Assembly: GCF_002091985.1 (NCBI RefSeq)
Contig: NZ_MKKX01000038.1
Coordinates: 372,001 to 436,000, forward strand
Direction: 5' to 3'
Source of the DNA: Rhodococcus sp. 1163
GTDB lineage: Bacteria; Actinomycetota; Actinomycetes; Mycobacteriales; Mycobacteriaceae
Length of the DNA: 64,000 nucleotides
Translations under genes and position numbers: made by a program
The notes under the pieces: model-generated
Seen by the model: only the letters and a program-made list of their open reading frames with translations
Told to the model about the DNA's origin: nothing
Databases searched by the model: none
In this document: positions 33,081 through 42,419 of the stretch, in pieces
Numbering within the stretch: position 1 is the stretch's first letter
Layout of the letters: every line of letters begins with the position of its first letter

Positions 33081-33133
33081 GCAGCCAAGTGCAGACCCGT
33101 GCACTGTTCACCTTTCGATGTGACGGAGGAAAC

Positions 33134-33454
33134 GTGGCCCTTCCCCAGTTGACCGCAGAGCAGCGAGCAGCCGCTTTGGAGAAGGCGGCTTTCGCCCGTA
33201 AAACAAGAGCTGAGCTCAAAGAGCGTCTCAAGCGTGGCGGCACCGATCTGCAGCAAGTGCTGAAGGATGCCGAAACCGACGAGATTCTCGGCAAGATGAA
33301 GGTGTCGGCACTTTTGGAAGCACTTCCCAAGGTCGGCAAGGTCAAGGCCCAGGAATTGATGACCGAGTTGGAGATTGCACCGACTCGTCGTCTACGTGGT
33401 CTCGGTGACCGACAGCGTAAGGCGCTGTTGACGAAATTCGATTTCGAAGCCTGA
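33134..33454 (+). CDS. mihF: mycobacterial-type integration host factor, mIHF
   Basis: 106 residues from GTG 33134 (MALPQLTAEQRAAALEKAA), chosen because homologues start here and GGAGGA precedes it; the frame is open further upstream. It is a nucleoid-associated DNA-binding protein, not related to E. coli IHF. A long N-terminal helix rich in Arg/Lys (about 15-50) is followed by a helix-two-turn-helix region, VGKVKAQELMTELEIAPTRR, which contacts DNA. Essential in mycobacteria. Located upstream of gmk-rpoZ as in M. tuberculosis. Confidence 0.96.
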   Translation: MALPQLTAEQRAAALEKAAFARKTRAELKERLKRGGTDLQQVLKDAETDEILGKMKVSALLEALPKVGKVKAQELMTELEIAPTRRLRGLGDRQRKALLTKFDFEA

Positions 33455-33466
33455 GAGGTTCGACTA

Positions 33467-34081
33467 GTGGCGGAGGTATCGACCGTGTCCGACAGTGACG
33501 CGTCACCGAGCGGGAGGGGTCGGCTCATCGTGTTGTCCGGTCCCTCCGGCGTCGGTAAGTCCAGCGTCGTTCGAGTTGTACGACGGACCCTGCCCGAGCT
33601 GTGGTTCAGCGTGTCCGTGACCACCCGGGCGCCGCGACCCGGCGAGGTCGACGGCGAGGATTATCACTTCGTTACTGCCGATGAGTTCGATCGCATGGTC
33701 GAGGCAGACGAATTGCTCGAGTGGGCGAGTGTGCACGGTGGTCTGCACCGCTCCGGTACGCCGGCCGCCCCGGTAGAGGAAGCCTTGGAGCGAGGACATC
33801 CGGTGCTACTCGAACTCGATCTCGCCGGTGCACGTGCCGTGCGAGTGTCCAAGCCCGAAGCTCTGTTGGTGTTCATGGCACCACCTACCTGGGAAGATCT
33901 CGTGCAGCGCCTGACGTCCAGGGCCACTGAAGAATCGGATGCTACCGAGCGGCGACTTCAGACGGCGCGGGTCGAATTGGCGGCACAGAGCGAGTTCGAC
34001 ACGATCATTGTCAATGCCGATGTCGACCATTCGTGCGATGAGTTGGTATCCTTGTTGGTCGGTAGGTCTTCGGTCGGTTGA
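33467..34081 (+). CDS. gmk: guanylate kinase
   Basis: 204 residues. Phosphorylates GMP/dGMP. Walker [10 protein letters not shown] is near residue 25. The GMP-binding segment is [21 protein letters not shown], and the lid Arg region is [18 protein letters not shown] 33467 is used; GTG 33485 would remove six non-conserved residues. Twelve nt after mihF, so co-transcribed. Confidence 0.95.
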   Translation: MAEVSTVSDSDASPSGRGRLIVLSGPSGVGKSSVVRVVRRTLPELWFSVSVTTRAPRPGEVDGEDYHFVTADEFDRMVEADELLEWASVHGGLHRSGTPAAPVEEALERGHPVLLELDLAGARAVRVSKPEALLVFMAPPTWEDLVQRLTSRATEESDATERRLQTARVELAAQSEFDTIIVNADVDHSCDELVSLLVGRSSVG

Positions 34082-34218
34082 TTCCGGCGTACTCCGGGCG
34101 ATGTAGAGCCGATTTTCGCCAGCTTCAGCAGTCTTGCAGTACCAGCAGTGTGGCTTCGACCAGCAGACAGCACCAGCATTTTTCGCAGCAGTACCGATGC
34201 ACTTTCAGGAGATCAATA

Positions 34219-34524
34219 GTGAGCAGCACTTCAGCGGCCGTGTCCGATTTCGACGGATCCAGCGTTCTGCCGGCCTACGACACGCCGCTCGGCATCACGA
34301 ATCCCCCCATCGACGAACTTCTGGCGCGCACGTCGTCGAAGTACGCTCTCGTGATCTATGCGGCCAAGCGGGCCCGTCAGATCAACGATTACTACAACCA
34401 GCTCGGCGACGGCATCCTCGAGTACGTCGGACCCTTGGTCGAGCCGGGTCTGCAGGAGAAGCCGCTCTCGATCGCACTCCGGGAGATCCATGCCGATCTC
34501 CTCGAGCATTCCGAAGGCGAATAA
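34219..34524 (+). CDS. rpoZ: RNA polymerase omega subunit
   Basis: 101 residues from GTG 34219 with CAGGAG 8 nt upstream. The conserved omega core is seen in [29 protein letters not shown] (positions about 27-55, read in two parts) and [10 protein letters not shown]. It stabilises the beta' subunit. The 137-bp gap after gmk is rich in CAGCAG-type short repeats with no recognised function. Confidence 0.95.
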   Translation: MSSTSAAVSDFDGSSVLPAYDTPLGITNPPIDELLARTSSKYALVIYAAKRARQINDYYNQLGDGILEYVGPLVEPGLQEKPLSIALREIHADLLEHSEGE

Positions 34525-34548
34525 GAACCGCCGGTAAGGAAGCAGCCG

Positions 34549-35790
34549 TTGCGCGTAGTCATCGGAGTAGGTGGCGGGATCGCCGCCTACAAGAGCTGTT
34601 CCCTCATTCGCAGCTTCACCGAGGGGGGACACCACGTTCGGGTGATCCCCACGGAGTCGGCGCTCGAGTTCGTGGGGCGGGCAACGTTCGAAGCGCTGTC
34701 CGGTAACCCCGTCCACACCGGAGTCTTTTCCGACGTGCCCGAGGTCCCACACGTTCGGCTGGGGCAGGAAGCCGACCTCGTGGTCGTCGCACCTGCCACG
34801 GCCGACCTGCTGGCCCGGATCGCAGGCGGGCGTGCGGACGATCTCCTGACCGCCACACTTCTGACCGCGCGATGCCCGGTCGTTCTCGCTCCGGCGATGC
34901 ACACCGAGATGTGGGAGCACCCGGCGACGGTTGCCAACGTCGCCACCGTGCGTGGTCGCGGTGTCACCGTCGTCGAACCTGCGTCCGGTCGTCTGACGGG
35001 CCGCGACACCGGTGCGGGTCGCCTTCCGGAACCCTCCGAGATATTTGCACTTGCGATGCTGCTGGCCGAGCGATCGGATGCACTCCCGCAAGATCTTTCC
35101 GGTCGCCGAGTCGTCGTGACCGCCGGCGGAACCCGCGAACCGTTGGACCCCGTCCGATTCCTGGGCAACCGTAGTTCCGGTAAGCAGGGATATGCGTTGG
35201 CTCGGGTGGCAGCTCAACGTGGCGCCGGTGTCACCCTCATCGCTGGTTTCACCACCGAACTTCCCGATCCCGCAGCTGTGGACGTCGTGCATGTGAAGAC
35301 GGCGCGGCAGATGCAGGAGGCGGTGCGCAAGTTCGCCCCGGATTCCGACGTGATCGTGATGGCGGCAGCTGTCGCCGACTTCCGTCCGGCAACCATCGCC
35401 GCGAGCAAGATCAAGAAGGGCGCCGACGAACCGGATTCGATCCCGCTGGTTCGAAACGACGACATCTTGGCAGGACTGGTCGAATCGCGTCGTAACGGGG
35501 ACATTGCACAAGCCACTGTGATCGTAGGTTTTGCTGCCGAGACCGGTGACGAGCACGGAGATGTACTCACCTATGCGCGAGCGAAGCTCGAACGTAAGGG
35601 ATGCGATCTGCTCGTCGTCAACGCGGTAGGCGAGGGAAAAGCGTTCGAGGTCGACGACAACGACGGGTGGCTGTTGGGATCCGATGGTTCGGAATCGGCG
35701 CTCGGAGAGGGTTCGAAAGCTTTGCTTGCGAGCCGCGTCGTCGATGCAGTTGTCGGCATGCTCGCGATCCAGCCTTCGGATCACCGGTGA
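34549..35790 (+). CDS. coaBC: bifunctional phosphopantothenoylcysteine decarboxylase/synthetase
   Basis: 413 residues, TTG start after AAGGAAG. The N-terminal CoaC flavoprotein half has IGVGGGIAAYKS, the active-site region VPHVRLGQEADLVVVAPATA and APAMHTEMW. The C-terminal CoaB half starts near 185 (RVVVTAGGTREPLDPVRFLGN) with the RSSGKQGYALA nucleotide loop and a KIKK region near 287. It makes 4'-phosphopantetheine on the way to coenzyme A, using CTP. Located after rpoZ as in other actinobacteria. Confidence 0.97.
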   Translation: MRVVIGVGGGIAAYKSCSLIRSFTEGGHHVRVIPTESALEFVGRATFEALSGNPVHTGVFSDVPEVPHVRLGQEADLVVVAPATADLLARIAGGRADDLLTATLLTARCPVVLAPAMHTEMWEHPATVANVATVRGRGVTVVEPASGRLTGRDTGAGRLPEPSEIFALAMLLAERSDALPQDLSGRRVVVTAGGTREPLDPVRFLGNRSSGKQGYALARVAAQRGAGVTLIAGFTTELPDPAAVDVVHVKTARQMQEAVRKFAPDSDVIVMAAAVADFRPATIAASKIKKGADEPDSIPLVRNDDILAGLVESRRNGDIAQATVIVGFAAETGDEHGDVLTYARAKLERKGCDLLVVNAVGEGKAFEVDDNDGWLLGSDGSESALGEGSKALLASRVVDAVVGMLAIQPSDHR

Positions 35791-35821
35791 TTCGAAGGGT
35801 GCACAGCACGCGTCCGCCCGA

Positions 35822-35827
35822 CTAAAG
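35822..35827 (+). promoter_or_regulatory. putative -10 box of metK
   Basis: TAAAGT in the gap after coaBC; transcription from near 35834 would give a leader of about 185 nt containing the tandem repeats and hairpin listed below. Confidence 0.4.
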
Positions 35828-35876
35828 TGACGTGCGCTTCGTGTCGGAATCCGTCTCGGAGTGTCGAACCCATAGT

Positions 35877-35927
35877 TGTAGTTCAGAGTGAGTTGTAGTT
35901 CACAGTGAGCTGTAGTTCAGAGTGCTT
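35877..35927 (+). repeat. three tandem 17-bp repeats in the metK leader
   Basis: TGTAGTTCAGAGTGAGT, TGTAGTTCACAGTGAGC and TGTAGTTCAGAGTGCTT lie head to tail with no spacer. The first 13 bases differ at only one position between copies. Period 17 bp, about 90 nt upstream of the metK start. They could be protein-binding sites or RNA elements. Confidence 0.85.
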
Positions 35928-35961
35928 CACCAGGTATGTGCTCGAATCGAATGAATGTGAT

Positions 35962-35992
35962 GGCCGACAGGGAGCAATGCTCCTGGCCGGCC
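35962..35992 (+). other. hairpin in the metK leader
   Basis: GGAGC-AAT-GCTCC (35971-35983) forms a tight stem-loop, extendable outward through CA/TG and GGCC/GGCC pairing. It lies 26 nt before the metK GTG and just upstream of its GAGAGGAA ribosome site. It is too small for a SAM-I riboswitch. Confidence 0.5.
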
Positions 35993-36017
35993 GAAAGTAC
36001 GCGTCGAGAGGAAATCC

Positions 36018-37232
<1,215 letters not shown>

Positions 37233-37280
37233 TATCGGTTTCGGGTACCTCGAGGGGAAGCAGTTCACGAACGGAGTGAG

Positions 37281-39305
37281 GTGAGCGGCGCAGCGAGAAC
37301 GGCAGCCGAGGAGCGTCCCATAGCGCGGGTGCTGCCGCTGCTGCCGCTCGCTCACCTCGACCGGGAATTCGATTATCTCGTACCGGCCGAGTTCGCCGAC
37401 AGCGCTCAGCCCGGGGTGCGGGTTCGAATTCGGTTCGCAGGCAGGTTGGTCGACGGATACGTCGTCGAGCGGGTCGAGTCCAGCGATCACACGGGAAAGC
37501 TCGGCTGGCTCGACCGTGTCGTCTCTCCCGAGAGGGTCCTGACACCCGAGATCAGTGCGTTGGTCACTGCCGTGGCCGCTAGATATGCCGGTACGAGAGC
37601 CGATGTCCTGCGTCTTGCTGTTCCGCCGCGACATGCCAAGGTCGAAGGGGAGCCGTCCGGCGACATGCCGGTCATTGTCGGTCCCGCGATCGATTCGAGT
37701 GCGTGGTCGTCGTACACCCACGGCGAGGCCTTTCTCGATGCACTGCGGGCATCGAGGAGCCCGCGGGCGATCTGGCAAGCACTTCCGGGCGAGGATTGGG
37801 CTCATCGCATCGCCGAACTCGCCGCAGTCACGGCGGCGAGTGGGCGAAGTGTCGTAGTGGTGGTGCCGGATCAACGCGACTTGGATCGTGTCGCGACCGC
37901 CTGCGAGTCCGTGGCCGGCTCGGACGCGGTGATCGCATTGTCCGCAGGTCTCGGACCTGCGAAACGCTACCGACGCTGGTTGGCGGCGCTGCGACGCGAT
38001 GTGTCGATCGTCGTCGGCACCAGGAGCGCGGTGTTCGCTCCCGTACGAAATCTGGGTCTGCTGCTCATGTGGGATGACGGTGACGACGGTTATGCCGAAC
38101 CTCGATCGCCCTATCCGCATGCCCGTGAGGTGGCGTTGTTGCGGGCGCACGAGTGCGGATGTGCGGTCGTCTTGGCTGGGCATGCCAGAACGGCAGAAGC
38201 CGAGGCACTCGTGGATTCCGGTTGGGCACACGACCTTCTCGCGCCCCGAGAGGTGGTCCGGGCTCGGCAACCACACGTCGTCGCGCTGGCGGACAGTGAT
38301 CATGCGTTGGCCCGAGACCCGGGAGCACGTGCAGCGCGATTGCCTGCCATCGCATTCGATGCGGCAAGAACAGCATTGGCCGCGAATCTTGTTGTGCTGG
38401 TTCAGGTTCCACGCGGTGGATACGTTCCATCGCTGGCGTGCGGCAAGTGTCGAAATCCTGCGAGATGCCGTCGCTGCAACGGACCGTTGTCCTTGCCGTC
38501 AGCTCCGGGAGTGGACGGCGCAGGCAGTCCCACCTGCAGTTGGTGCGGCGTCGCCGATACCAACCATCGCTGCACCGTCTGCGGGTCTCGAACCTTGCGG
38601 GCAGTTGTCATCGGTGCGCATCGAACAGCAGAAGAGCTGGGACGCGCATTTCCTGGAGTGCCGGTCCAGACCTCCGGGGGAGCATCGGTGCTCGACTCCG
38701 TTGCTTCCGGCCCAAGACTGGTCATATCCACGGTGGGAGCCGAACCGACCACGCCCGGTGGGTTCGGTGCCGCCCTGCTGCTCGACGGGTGGGCATTGCT
38801 CGGCCGCGCTGATTTGCGGGCAGCAGAGGAGACACTTCGCCGATGGATGACGGCCGCAGCCTTGGTGCGGCCCGGTACCGAGAACGGCCGTGTGGTCGTG
38901 GTGGCGGAATCGGAAATTCCGACCGTGCAGGCACTCGTGCGTTGGGATCCGGTCGGGCACGCGCGAAGTCAGCTGGAGGAGCGAATAGAGGTGCGTTTCC
39001 CGCCGGCGGTCCACGTTGCGGCAATCGACGGGACGACGGCATCGATCATTGCGCTCGTCGAAGCGGCTGGGTTGTCGGAGGAGGTGGAGGTACTCGGGCC
39101 GGTAGATCTCCCTGATGGTCAGCGTGCTCCCGCCGGCGGGGGAGAAGAGGTCCTGCCGGGCGACGTCCAACGACTTTTGCTTCGAGTGCCTCGTAACGCC
39201 GGTGGGGCCCTTGCCCGTTCACTCGCAGAAGCGCAGGCGGCCAGGAGTGCAAGGAAGAGTACGTCTTCGGTTCGAGTGCAGATCGATCCCATCAGAATCG
39301 GTTGA
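37281..39305 (+). CDS. priA: PriA-like primosomal protein N', helicase-dead actinobacterial type
   Basis: 674 residues, GTG start. The N-terminal 3'-DNA-binding domain (ARVLPLLPLAHLDREFDYLVP) is clear, and the zinc region near 385-440 has paired cysteines CGKC, CRRC, CSWC and CTVC. The Walker A position reads LPGEDW, with no GKT, near residue 168, and the DEAH position reads WDDGDDGY near 263, so ATP hydrolysis is not expected. This is the known state of actinobacterial PriA, which is annotated as a probable primosome protein. The chain is continuous with no frameshift, so the loss is not decay. Confidence 0.92.
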   Translation: MSGAARTAAEERPIARVLPLLPLAHLDREFDYLVPAEFADSAQPGVRVRIRFAGRLVDGYVVERVESSDHTGKLGWLDRVVSPERVLTPEISALVTAVAARYAGTRADVLRLAVPPRHAKVEGEPSGDMPVIVGPAIDSSAWSSYTHGEAFLDALRASRSPRAIWQALPGEDWAHRIAELAAVTAASGRSVVVVVPDQRDLDRVATACESVAGSDAVIALSAGLGPAKRYRRWLAALRRDVSIVVGTRSAVFAPVRNLGLLLMWDDGDDGYAEPRSPYPHAREVALLRAHECGCAVVLAGHARTAEAEALVDSGWAHDLLAPREVVRARQPHVVALADSDHALARDPGARAARLPAIAFDAARTALAANLVVLVQVPRGGYVPSLACGKCRNPARCRRCNGPLSLPSAPGVDGAGSPTCSWCGVADTNHRCTVCGSRTLRAVVIGAHRTAEELGRAFPGVPVQTSGGASVLDSVASGPRLVISTVGAEPTTPGGFGAALLLDGWALLGRADLRAAEETLRRWMTAAALVRPGTENGRVVVVAESEIPTVQALVRWDPVGHARSQLEERIEVRFPPAVHVAAIDGTTASIIALVEAAGLSEEVEVLGPVDLPDGQRAPAGGGEEVLPGDVQRLLLRVPRNAGGALARSLAEAQAARSARKSTSSVRVQIDPIRIG

Positions 39306-39337
39306 GTAGTCGGTGCGGGAGTGAGACTTCGAGCGCA

Positions 39338-39343
39338 TAGAGT
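39338..39343 (+). promoter_or_regulatory. possible -10 box of the exported cyclase-family gene
   Basis: TAGAGT in the 101-bp gap after priA; TSS near 39350 would leave about 57 nt of leader with GCGAAGG before the ATG at 39407. Weak evidence. Confidence 0.25.
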
Positions 39344-39406
39344 TTGTTTCTTACGACACTGGGCAAGGGTGCAGTTCGGGCCCTGGGAGAAGCGAAGGTT
39401 CACTCG

Positions 39407-40258
39407 ATGAAAAGACGACAGCTGATTCGACGCGTGGCAACAGGTTTGGCAGTAGTTGCGGGAGCACGTTTGGCGGGGCCCACGCTTGCGCAAGCGGCGC
39501 CGGGAACGGGGTCGGCGGATTTTCCTGGGATCGGGATCCCGCTGGACCGCCTGCTGAAGATCGTGTCGCTTTCCCACGTCAACGACCCGGCCACGACACC
39601 GATCTTCCCGGGCGATCCAGAGTTCGTTCTGGAGACTGCCGCGACCGTAGCCGAAGACGGTTTCTACATCCAGAATGTCAGAGAGGGCGAGCACACGGGT
39701 TCACATTGGGGCGCACCGGCGCACTTCCAAGAGGGCGGGCTCACTGCCGACCAACTCGCCCCGGAAGATCTGTTCCTGCCTGCAGTGAAGATCGATATTC
39801 GTGAGAAATCGGCTGCGAACGCAGATTACGCGGTCACGGTCACGGACCTGCAGGAATGGGAGACGGTCAATGGCCGCATCCCGTCGGGCGCAGCAGTCCT
39901 GTTGTGGACGGGATGGGATGATCGGTGGGGCTCGGCTACGTACGCCAACGCCGATGCGCAGGGTGTGAGCCATCAACCCGGTTTCTCTGCGGACGCGGCA
40001 CAATGGCTCATCGATACGGGCCGACTGGCTGATCGAGGAGCGTTGGGAACCGACACGTTCGGTCCCGATCTCGGCAACGACGAGACCTATCCGGTGTCGG
40101 TCAAACTGTACGACCGGCGCAGAATCAGTTTGGAAAATCTCACCAACCTGGGTTCGTTGCCGACCACCGGGGCCTATGTTTTGGTCGGGGGTCCGATCAA
40201 CCGAGCCGGGTCGGGTTCACCCGCAACGATATTCGGACTGATCCCCAGGGTTTCCTGA
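39407..40258 (+). CDS. exported cyclase family protein (kynurenine formamidase-like fold)
   Basis: 283 residues from ATG 39407 with GCGAAGG at 8-nt spacing. The N-terminus MKRRQLIRRVATGLAVVAG..TLAQAAPG is a signal peptide with a twin-arginine-like RRxLI start and an Ala-x-Ala-type cleavage site near 33. The mature domain begins with LSHVNDPATTPIFPGDP. It carries the metal site of the cyclase family as HTGSHWGAPAHF, a variant of HxGTHxDxPxHF with Asp replaced by Gly; a GTDTFGPD segment follows. Substrate unknown. Not part of a core operon; its last 85 nt overlap the convergent GGDEF gene. Confidence 0.82.
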   Translation: MKRRQLIRRVATGLAVVAGARLAGPTLAQAAPGTGSADFPGIGIPLDRLLKIVSLSHVNDPATTPIFPGDPEFVLETAATVAEDGFYIQNVREGEHTGSHWGAPAHFQEGGLTADQLAPEDLFLPAVKIDIREKSAANADYAVTVTDLQEWETVNGRIPSGAAVLLWTGWDDRWGSATYANADAQGVSHQPGFSADAAQWLIDTGRLADRGALGTDTFGPDLGNDETYPVSVKLYDRRRISLENLTNLGSLPTTGAYVLVGGPINRAGSGSPATIFGLIPRVS

Positions 40259-42009
40259 TCACCTGAACCGATCGGAGTCCGCTGGATGTCAGGGCTGCGG
40301 TGATTCGGCCACCAGTCGAACGCCGCAGCAATGTCGTTCAGGTTGTAGACCATCCGCAGTGCGCCGTCGCAATCGTAGGTGAAGACCCCTGCCTTGCCAC
40401 TCTTTTTCGCCTCGTACATGGCCCGATCCGCACTGCGAACTACGGCATCGGCCGTCACGTCGCCGTCGAAAACTGTCAATTCGACCACTCCCACGCTTGC
40501 GCCGATCGACACCTTGTAGCCCTCGACTTCTTGCGGCTCACGAAGTGCGTCGACAATCTTTTTCGCGGCCCGGCAACCGGCGTCGATACCCGCGGGGATG
40601 AGTACGGTGAATTCGTCGCCGCCGAATCGGGCGACGACGCCACCGTGTTCACCGCCTTCGACAGTGTCCGCCAACCGTTTCGAGAGAAGCTCGAGCAAAC
40701 GGTCGCCGGCGCCGTGGCCAAGGCGATCGTTGACGGCCTTGAAGTTGTCCAGGTCGATCAAGAGCAATACACCGAGCCGTCCGCTCGCGTTGTGAAGGTC
40801 GATCGCTGCGCTCAGGTGCTCGTCGAATGCGGATCGGTTGAGCAGGCCGGTCAACCCGTCGTGATGTGCTCGATAGCTGAGCTCGGCTTGCGCTTCGGAC
40901 AGGCGTCGGAGGAGTGCGTCGTTTTGCAGCAATGTCATTACCTGACGGGCCAGTGAGAGCACCACCACGGCAAAGAACAGTGCGAGCACCACGGTGTCGA
41001 CGGAACCGTGGGCCGCCCATTGCACCCCGAGGAACGTGCCGATCAGCACTACCAATGCGTAGGGCAGCAACAGTTGCGTTCGATCACTGGCCAACGAAAC
41101 GAGCGACGACGGGGGGTAAACCGGCGACAGCCGGGGCGATGCGGACCGAGTGCTCTGTTCACCGTTCGAATGTTCGATCCGAACGACACCGTCGGGGGGT
41201 CTGCCGTTCGGTACGGATGCGGCGAGAGCAACCAGAACGGGTCCCGCGATGAAGCCCGCGTCGGCGACCAATGGCATTTCTTCGGCGCCGACGGCGACGA
41301 GATAGGCGTACAGACTGTCCGAGATGGCCACACACACGAGTCCGGCGCCGAGCAGAGACAGTTGTGCGCGGTAGCGGCGGGGAATGTCGGATAGCACGGC
41401 GAGCAGACTGACCATGACGACGAGTACGAGGTCGGTGATCGGGTACATCAATGCGACGAGGAATCGCAGGGAATTCGTTTCCTCGGATCGTGCGACGTGC
41501 CCCAGCGCGGTGGACCATGACAGTACGAACAGTGAGCCGACGATCACCATGCCGTCGAGAACCGAGGTGATCCAAGCATGAGTTGAGCCGACCCCGATGC
41601 GGCGCGGTGACTTTCCGACGACCGCAAGCAGTGCAGAGACGGAGAAAATCGGAAGCAGAAAGAATCCGATGTCTGCATAGGACGGCGACGGCAATGCGGT
41701 GTGAAAAACGGAACGGTACAGGGCCCACGTCAGCATCCCCGCCGACCAGCAGGCCATACCCGCAGCCATCAGAACCCGCCACCTTCGCTCGGCTCCGGTG
41801 CGATGTCTGGCCGTGTACCAACAGATCGAAGCTGCTGCGGCTCCGCAGATCAGCTGCGCGAGGTCGTCCAGGACGACGGAGAGCTCTTTCGGCAGAATTC
41901 CGGACGAGACGATGGCGACTACGACGGCAACGACACCGAGGTAGGCCGCTGTTCGTCGGAGTACCGAGTATTCGGACTCGGCCGAGGCCGAGGGGCTGGT
42001 GATGGCCAA
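40174..42009 (-). CDS. membrane-anchored diguanylate cyclase (GGDEF domain)
   Basis: 611 residues, TTG start at 42009. About nine to ten membrane helices fill residues 20-370, probably a sensory domain of no named family that I recognise. A GGDEF domain runs from about 385 to 545 with HHDGLTGLLNRSAFD, LLLIDLDNFKAVND and an intact RFGGDEF near residue 461, so c-di-GMP synthesis is likely. No EAL domain is attached, and a typical RxxD inhibitory site is not visible. A C-terminal extension of about 65 residues has no recognised motif. Convergent with, and overlapping by 85 nt, the exported cyclase-family gene. Confidence 0.9.
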   Translation of the reverse strand: MAITSPSASAESEYSVLRRTAAYLGVVAVVVAIVSSGILPKELSVVLDDLAQLICGAAAASICWYTARHRTGAERRWRVLMAAGMACWSAGMLTWALYRSVFHTALPSPSYADIGFFLLPIFSVSALLAVVGKSPRRIGVGSTHAWITSVLDGMVIVGSLFVLSWSTALGHVARSEETNSLRFLVALMYPITDLVLVVMVSLLAVLSDIPRRYRAQLSLLGAGLVCVAISDSLYAYLVAVGAEEMPLVADAGFIAGPVLVALAASVPNGRPPDGVVRIEHSNGEQSTRSASPRLSPVYPPSSLVSLASDRTQLLLPYALVVLIGTFLGVQWAAHGSVDTVVLALFFAVVVLSLARQVMTLLQNDALLRRLSEAQAELSYRAHHDGLTGLLNRSAFDEHLSAAIDLHNASGRLGVLLLIDLDNFKAVNDRLGHGAGDRLLELLSKRLADTVEGGEHGGVVARFGGDEFTVLIPAGIDAGCRAAKKIVDALREPQEVEGYKVSIGASVGVVELTVFDGDVTADAVVRSADRAMYEAKKSGKAGVFTYDCDGALRMVYNLNDIAAAFDWWPNHRSPDIQRTPIGSGDQETLGISPNIVAGEPDPARLIGPPTKT

Positions 42010-42030
42010 GCTCCCTCTCTCGTACGCGAC

Positions 42031-42036
42031 AATTTA
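42031..42036 (-). promoter_or_regulatory. putative -10 box of the GGDEF gene
   Basis: Minus-strand TAAATT, the most AT-rich hexamer in the gap. TSS would be about 14 nt before the TTG start, with AGAGGGAG in between though very close to the start codon. Confidence 0.4.
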
Positions 42037-42361
42037 TCGGCCGAGGCGGTGATGCGCATCGGCTGGGTGCTTTTCGTGTGTTGATCTTGTCGGCTGGTTC
42101 GAATATGCCAGGGCCGACTGGGCTTGTTGCCCGCGTTTCGGTTCGTCGGGTTCCTCGGTCCGGCGCGCTGCCACTGCGCGCGAGACCTGCGCGACATCGA
42201 GATGGTCGAGTCGACGCTCGCTTGCCCGACCAGGCTAGCGGGTGATCGCGGTCGAGAGGTCTGCTCGGACCGAATAGTGCCGAGTAGGGGCAGTACCGCG
42301 CGGCTACGATGCACGACCTACCGGCGTAGGAGCGGCGGTTTGTCGGGAAGCGAGCAGATGG

Positions 42362-42376
42362 TCCCTAGAATAGGGA
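42362..42376. repeat. perfect palindrome over the fmt promoter
   Basis: TCCCTA-GAA-TAGGGA is a perfect 6+3+6 inverted repeat. It contains the TAGAAT -10 hexamer (42366-42371), so a bound protein would block the promoter. It could also be chance symmetry of the -10 box. Confidence 0.6.
42366..42371 (+). promoter_or_regulatory. putative -10 box of fmt
   Basis: TAGAAT, TSS near 42378. The leader carries GGGAG at 42408-42412 before GTG 42420. Confidence 0.4.
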
Positions 42377-42419
42377 GTTCGTCGTAAGAGTCGTATTGCC
42401 TATTCGTGGGAGCCCACTG

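Larger units (their letters stand above)
42010..42419. other. 410-bp intergenic region between the GGDEF gene and fmt
   Basis: Holds divergent promoters (below). An open frame at 42124-42387 lacks a ribosome site and reads as Arg/Ser/Gly-rich composition typical of a shadow frame, so it is not called. Nothing else recognised. Confidence 0.5.

Noticed and set aside
34082-34218. CAGCAG-rich stretch between gmk and rpoZ as a regulatory repeat
   Set aside because: Copies are irregular and very short; no period or symmetry stands out from the local composition.
34231-35784. 517-codon minus-strand frame opposite rpoZ and coaBC
   Set aside because: Covers two certain genes and shows no family motif.
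35828-36017. SAM riboswitch upstream of metK
   Set aside because: The leader has only one small hairpin and simple tandem repeats; no multi-helix junction or pseudoknot resembling SAM-I, SAM-II or SAM-IV could be traced.
42124-42387. 87-codon frame in the GGDEF-fmt gap
   Set aside because: TTG start without ribosome site, Arg/Ser/Gly-rich, and it runs through the fmt promoter palindrome.
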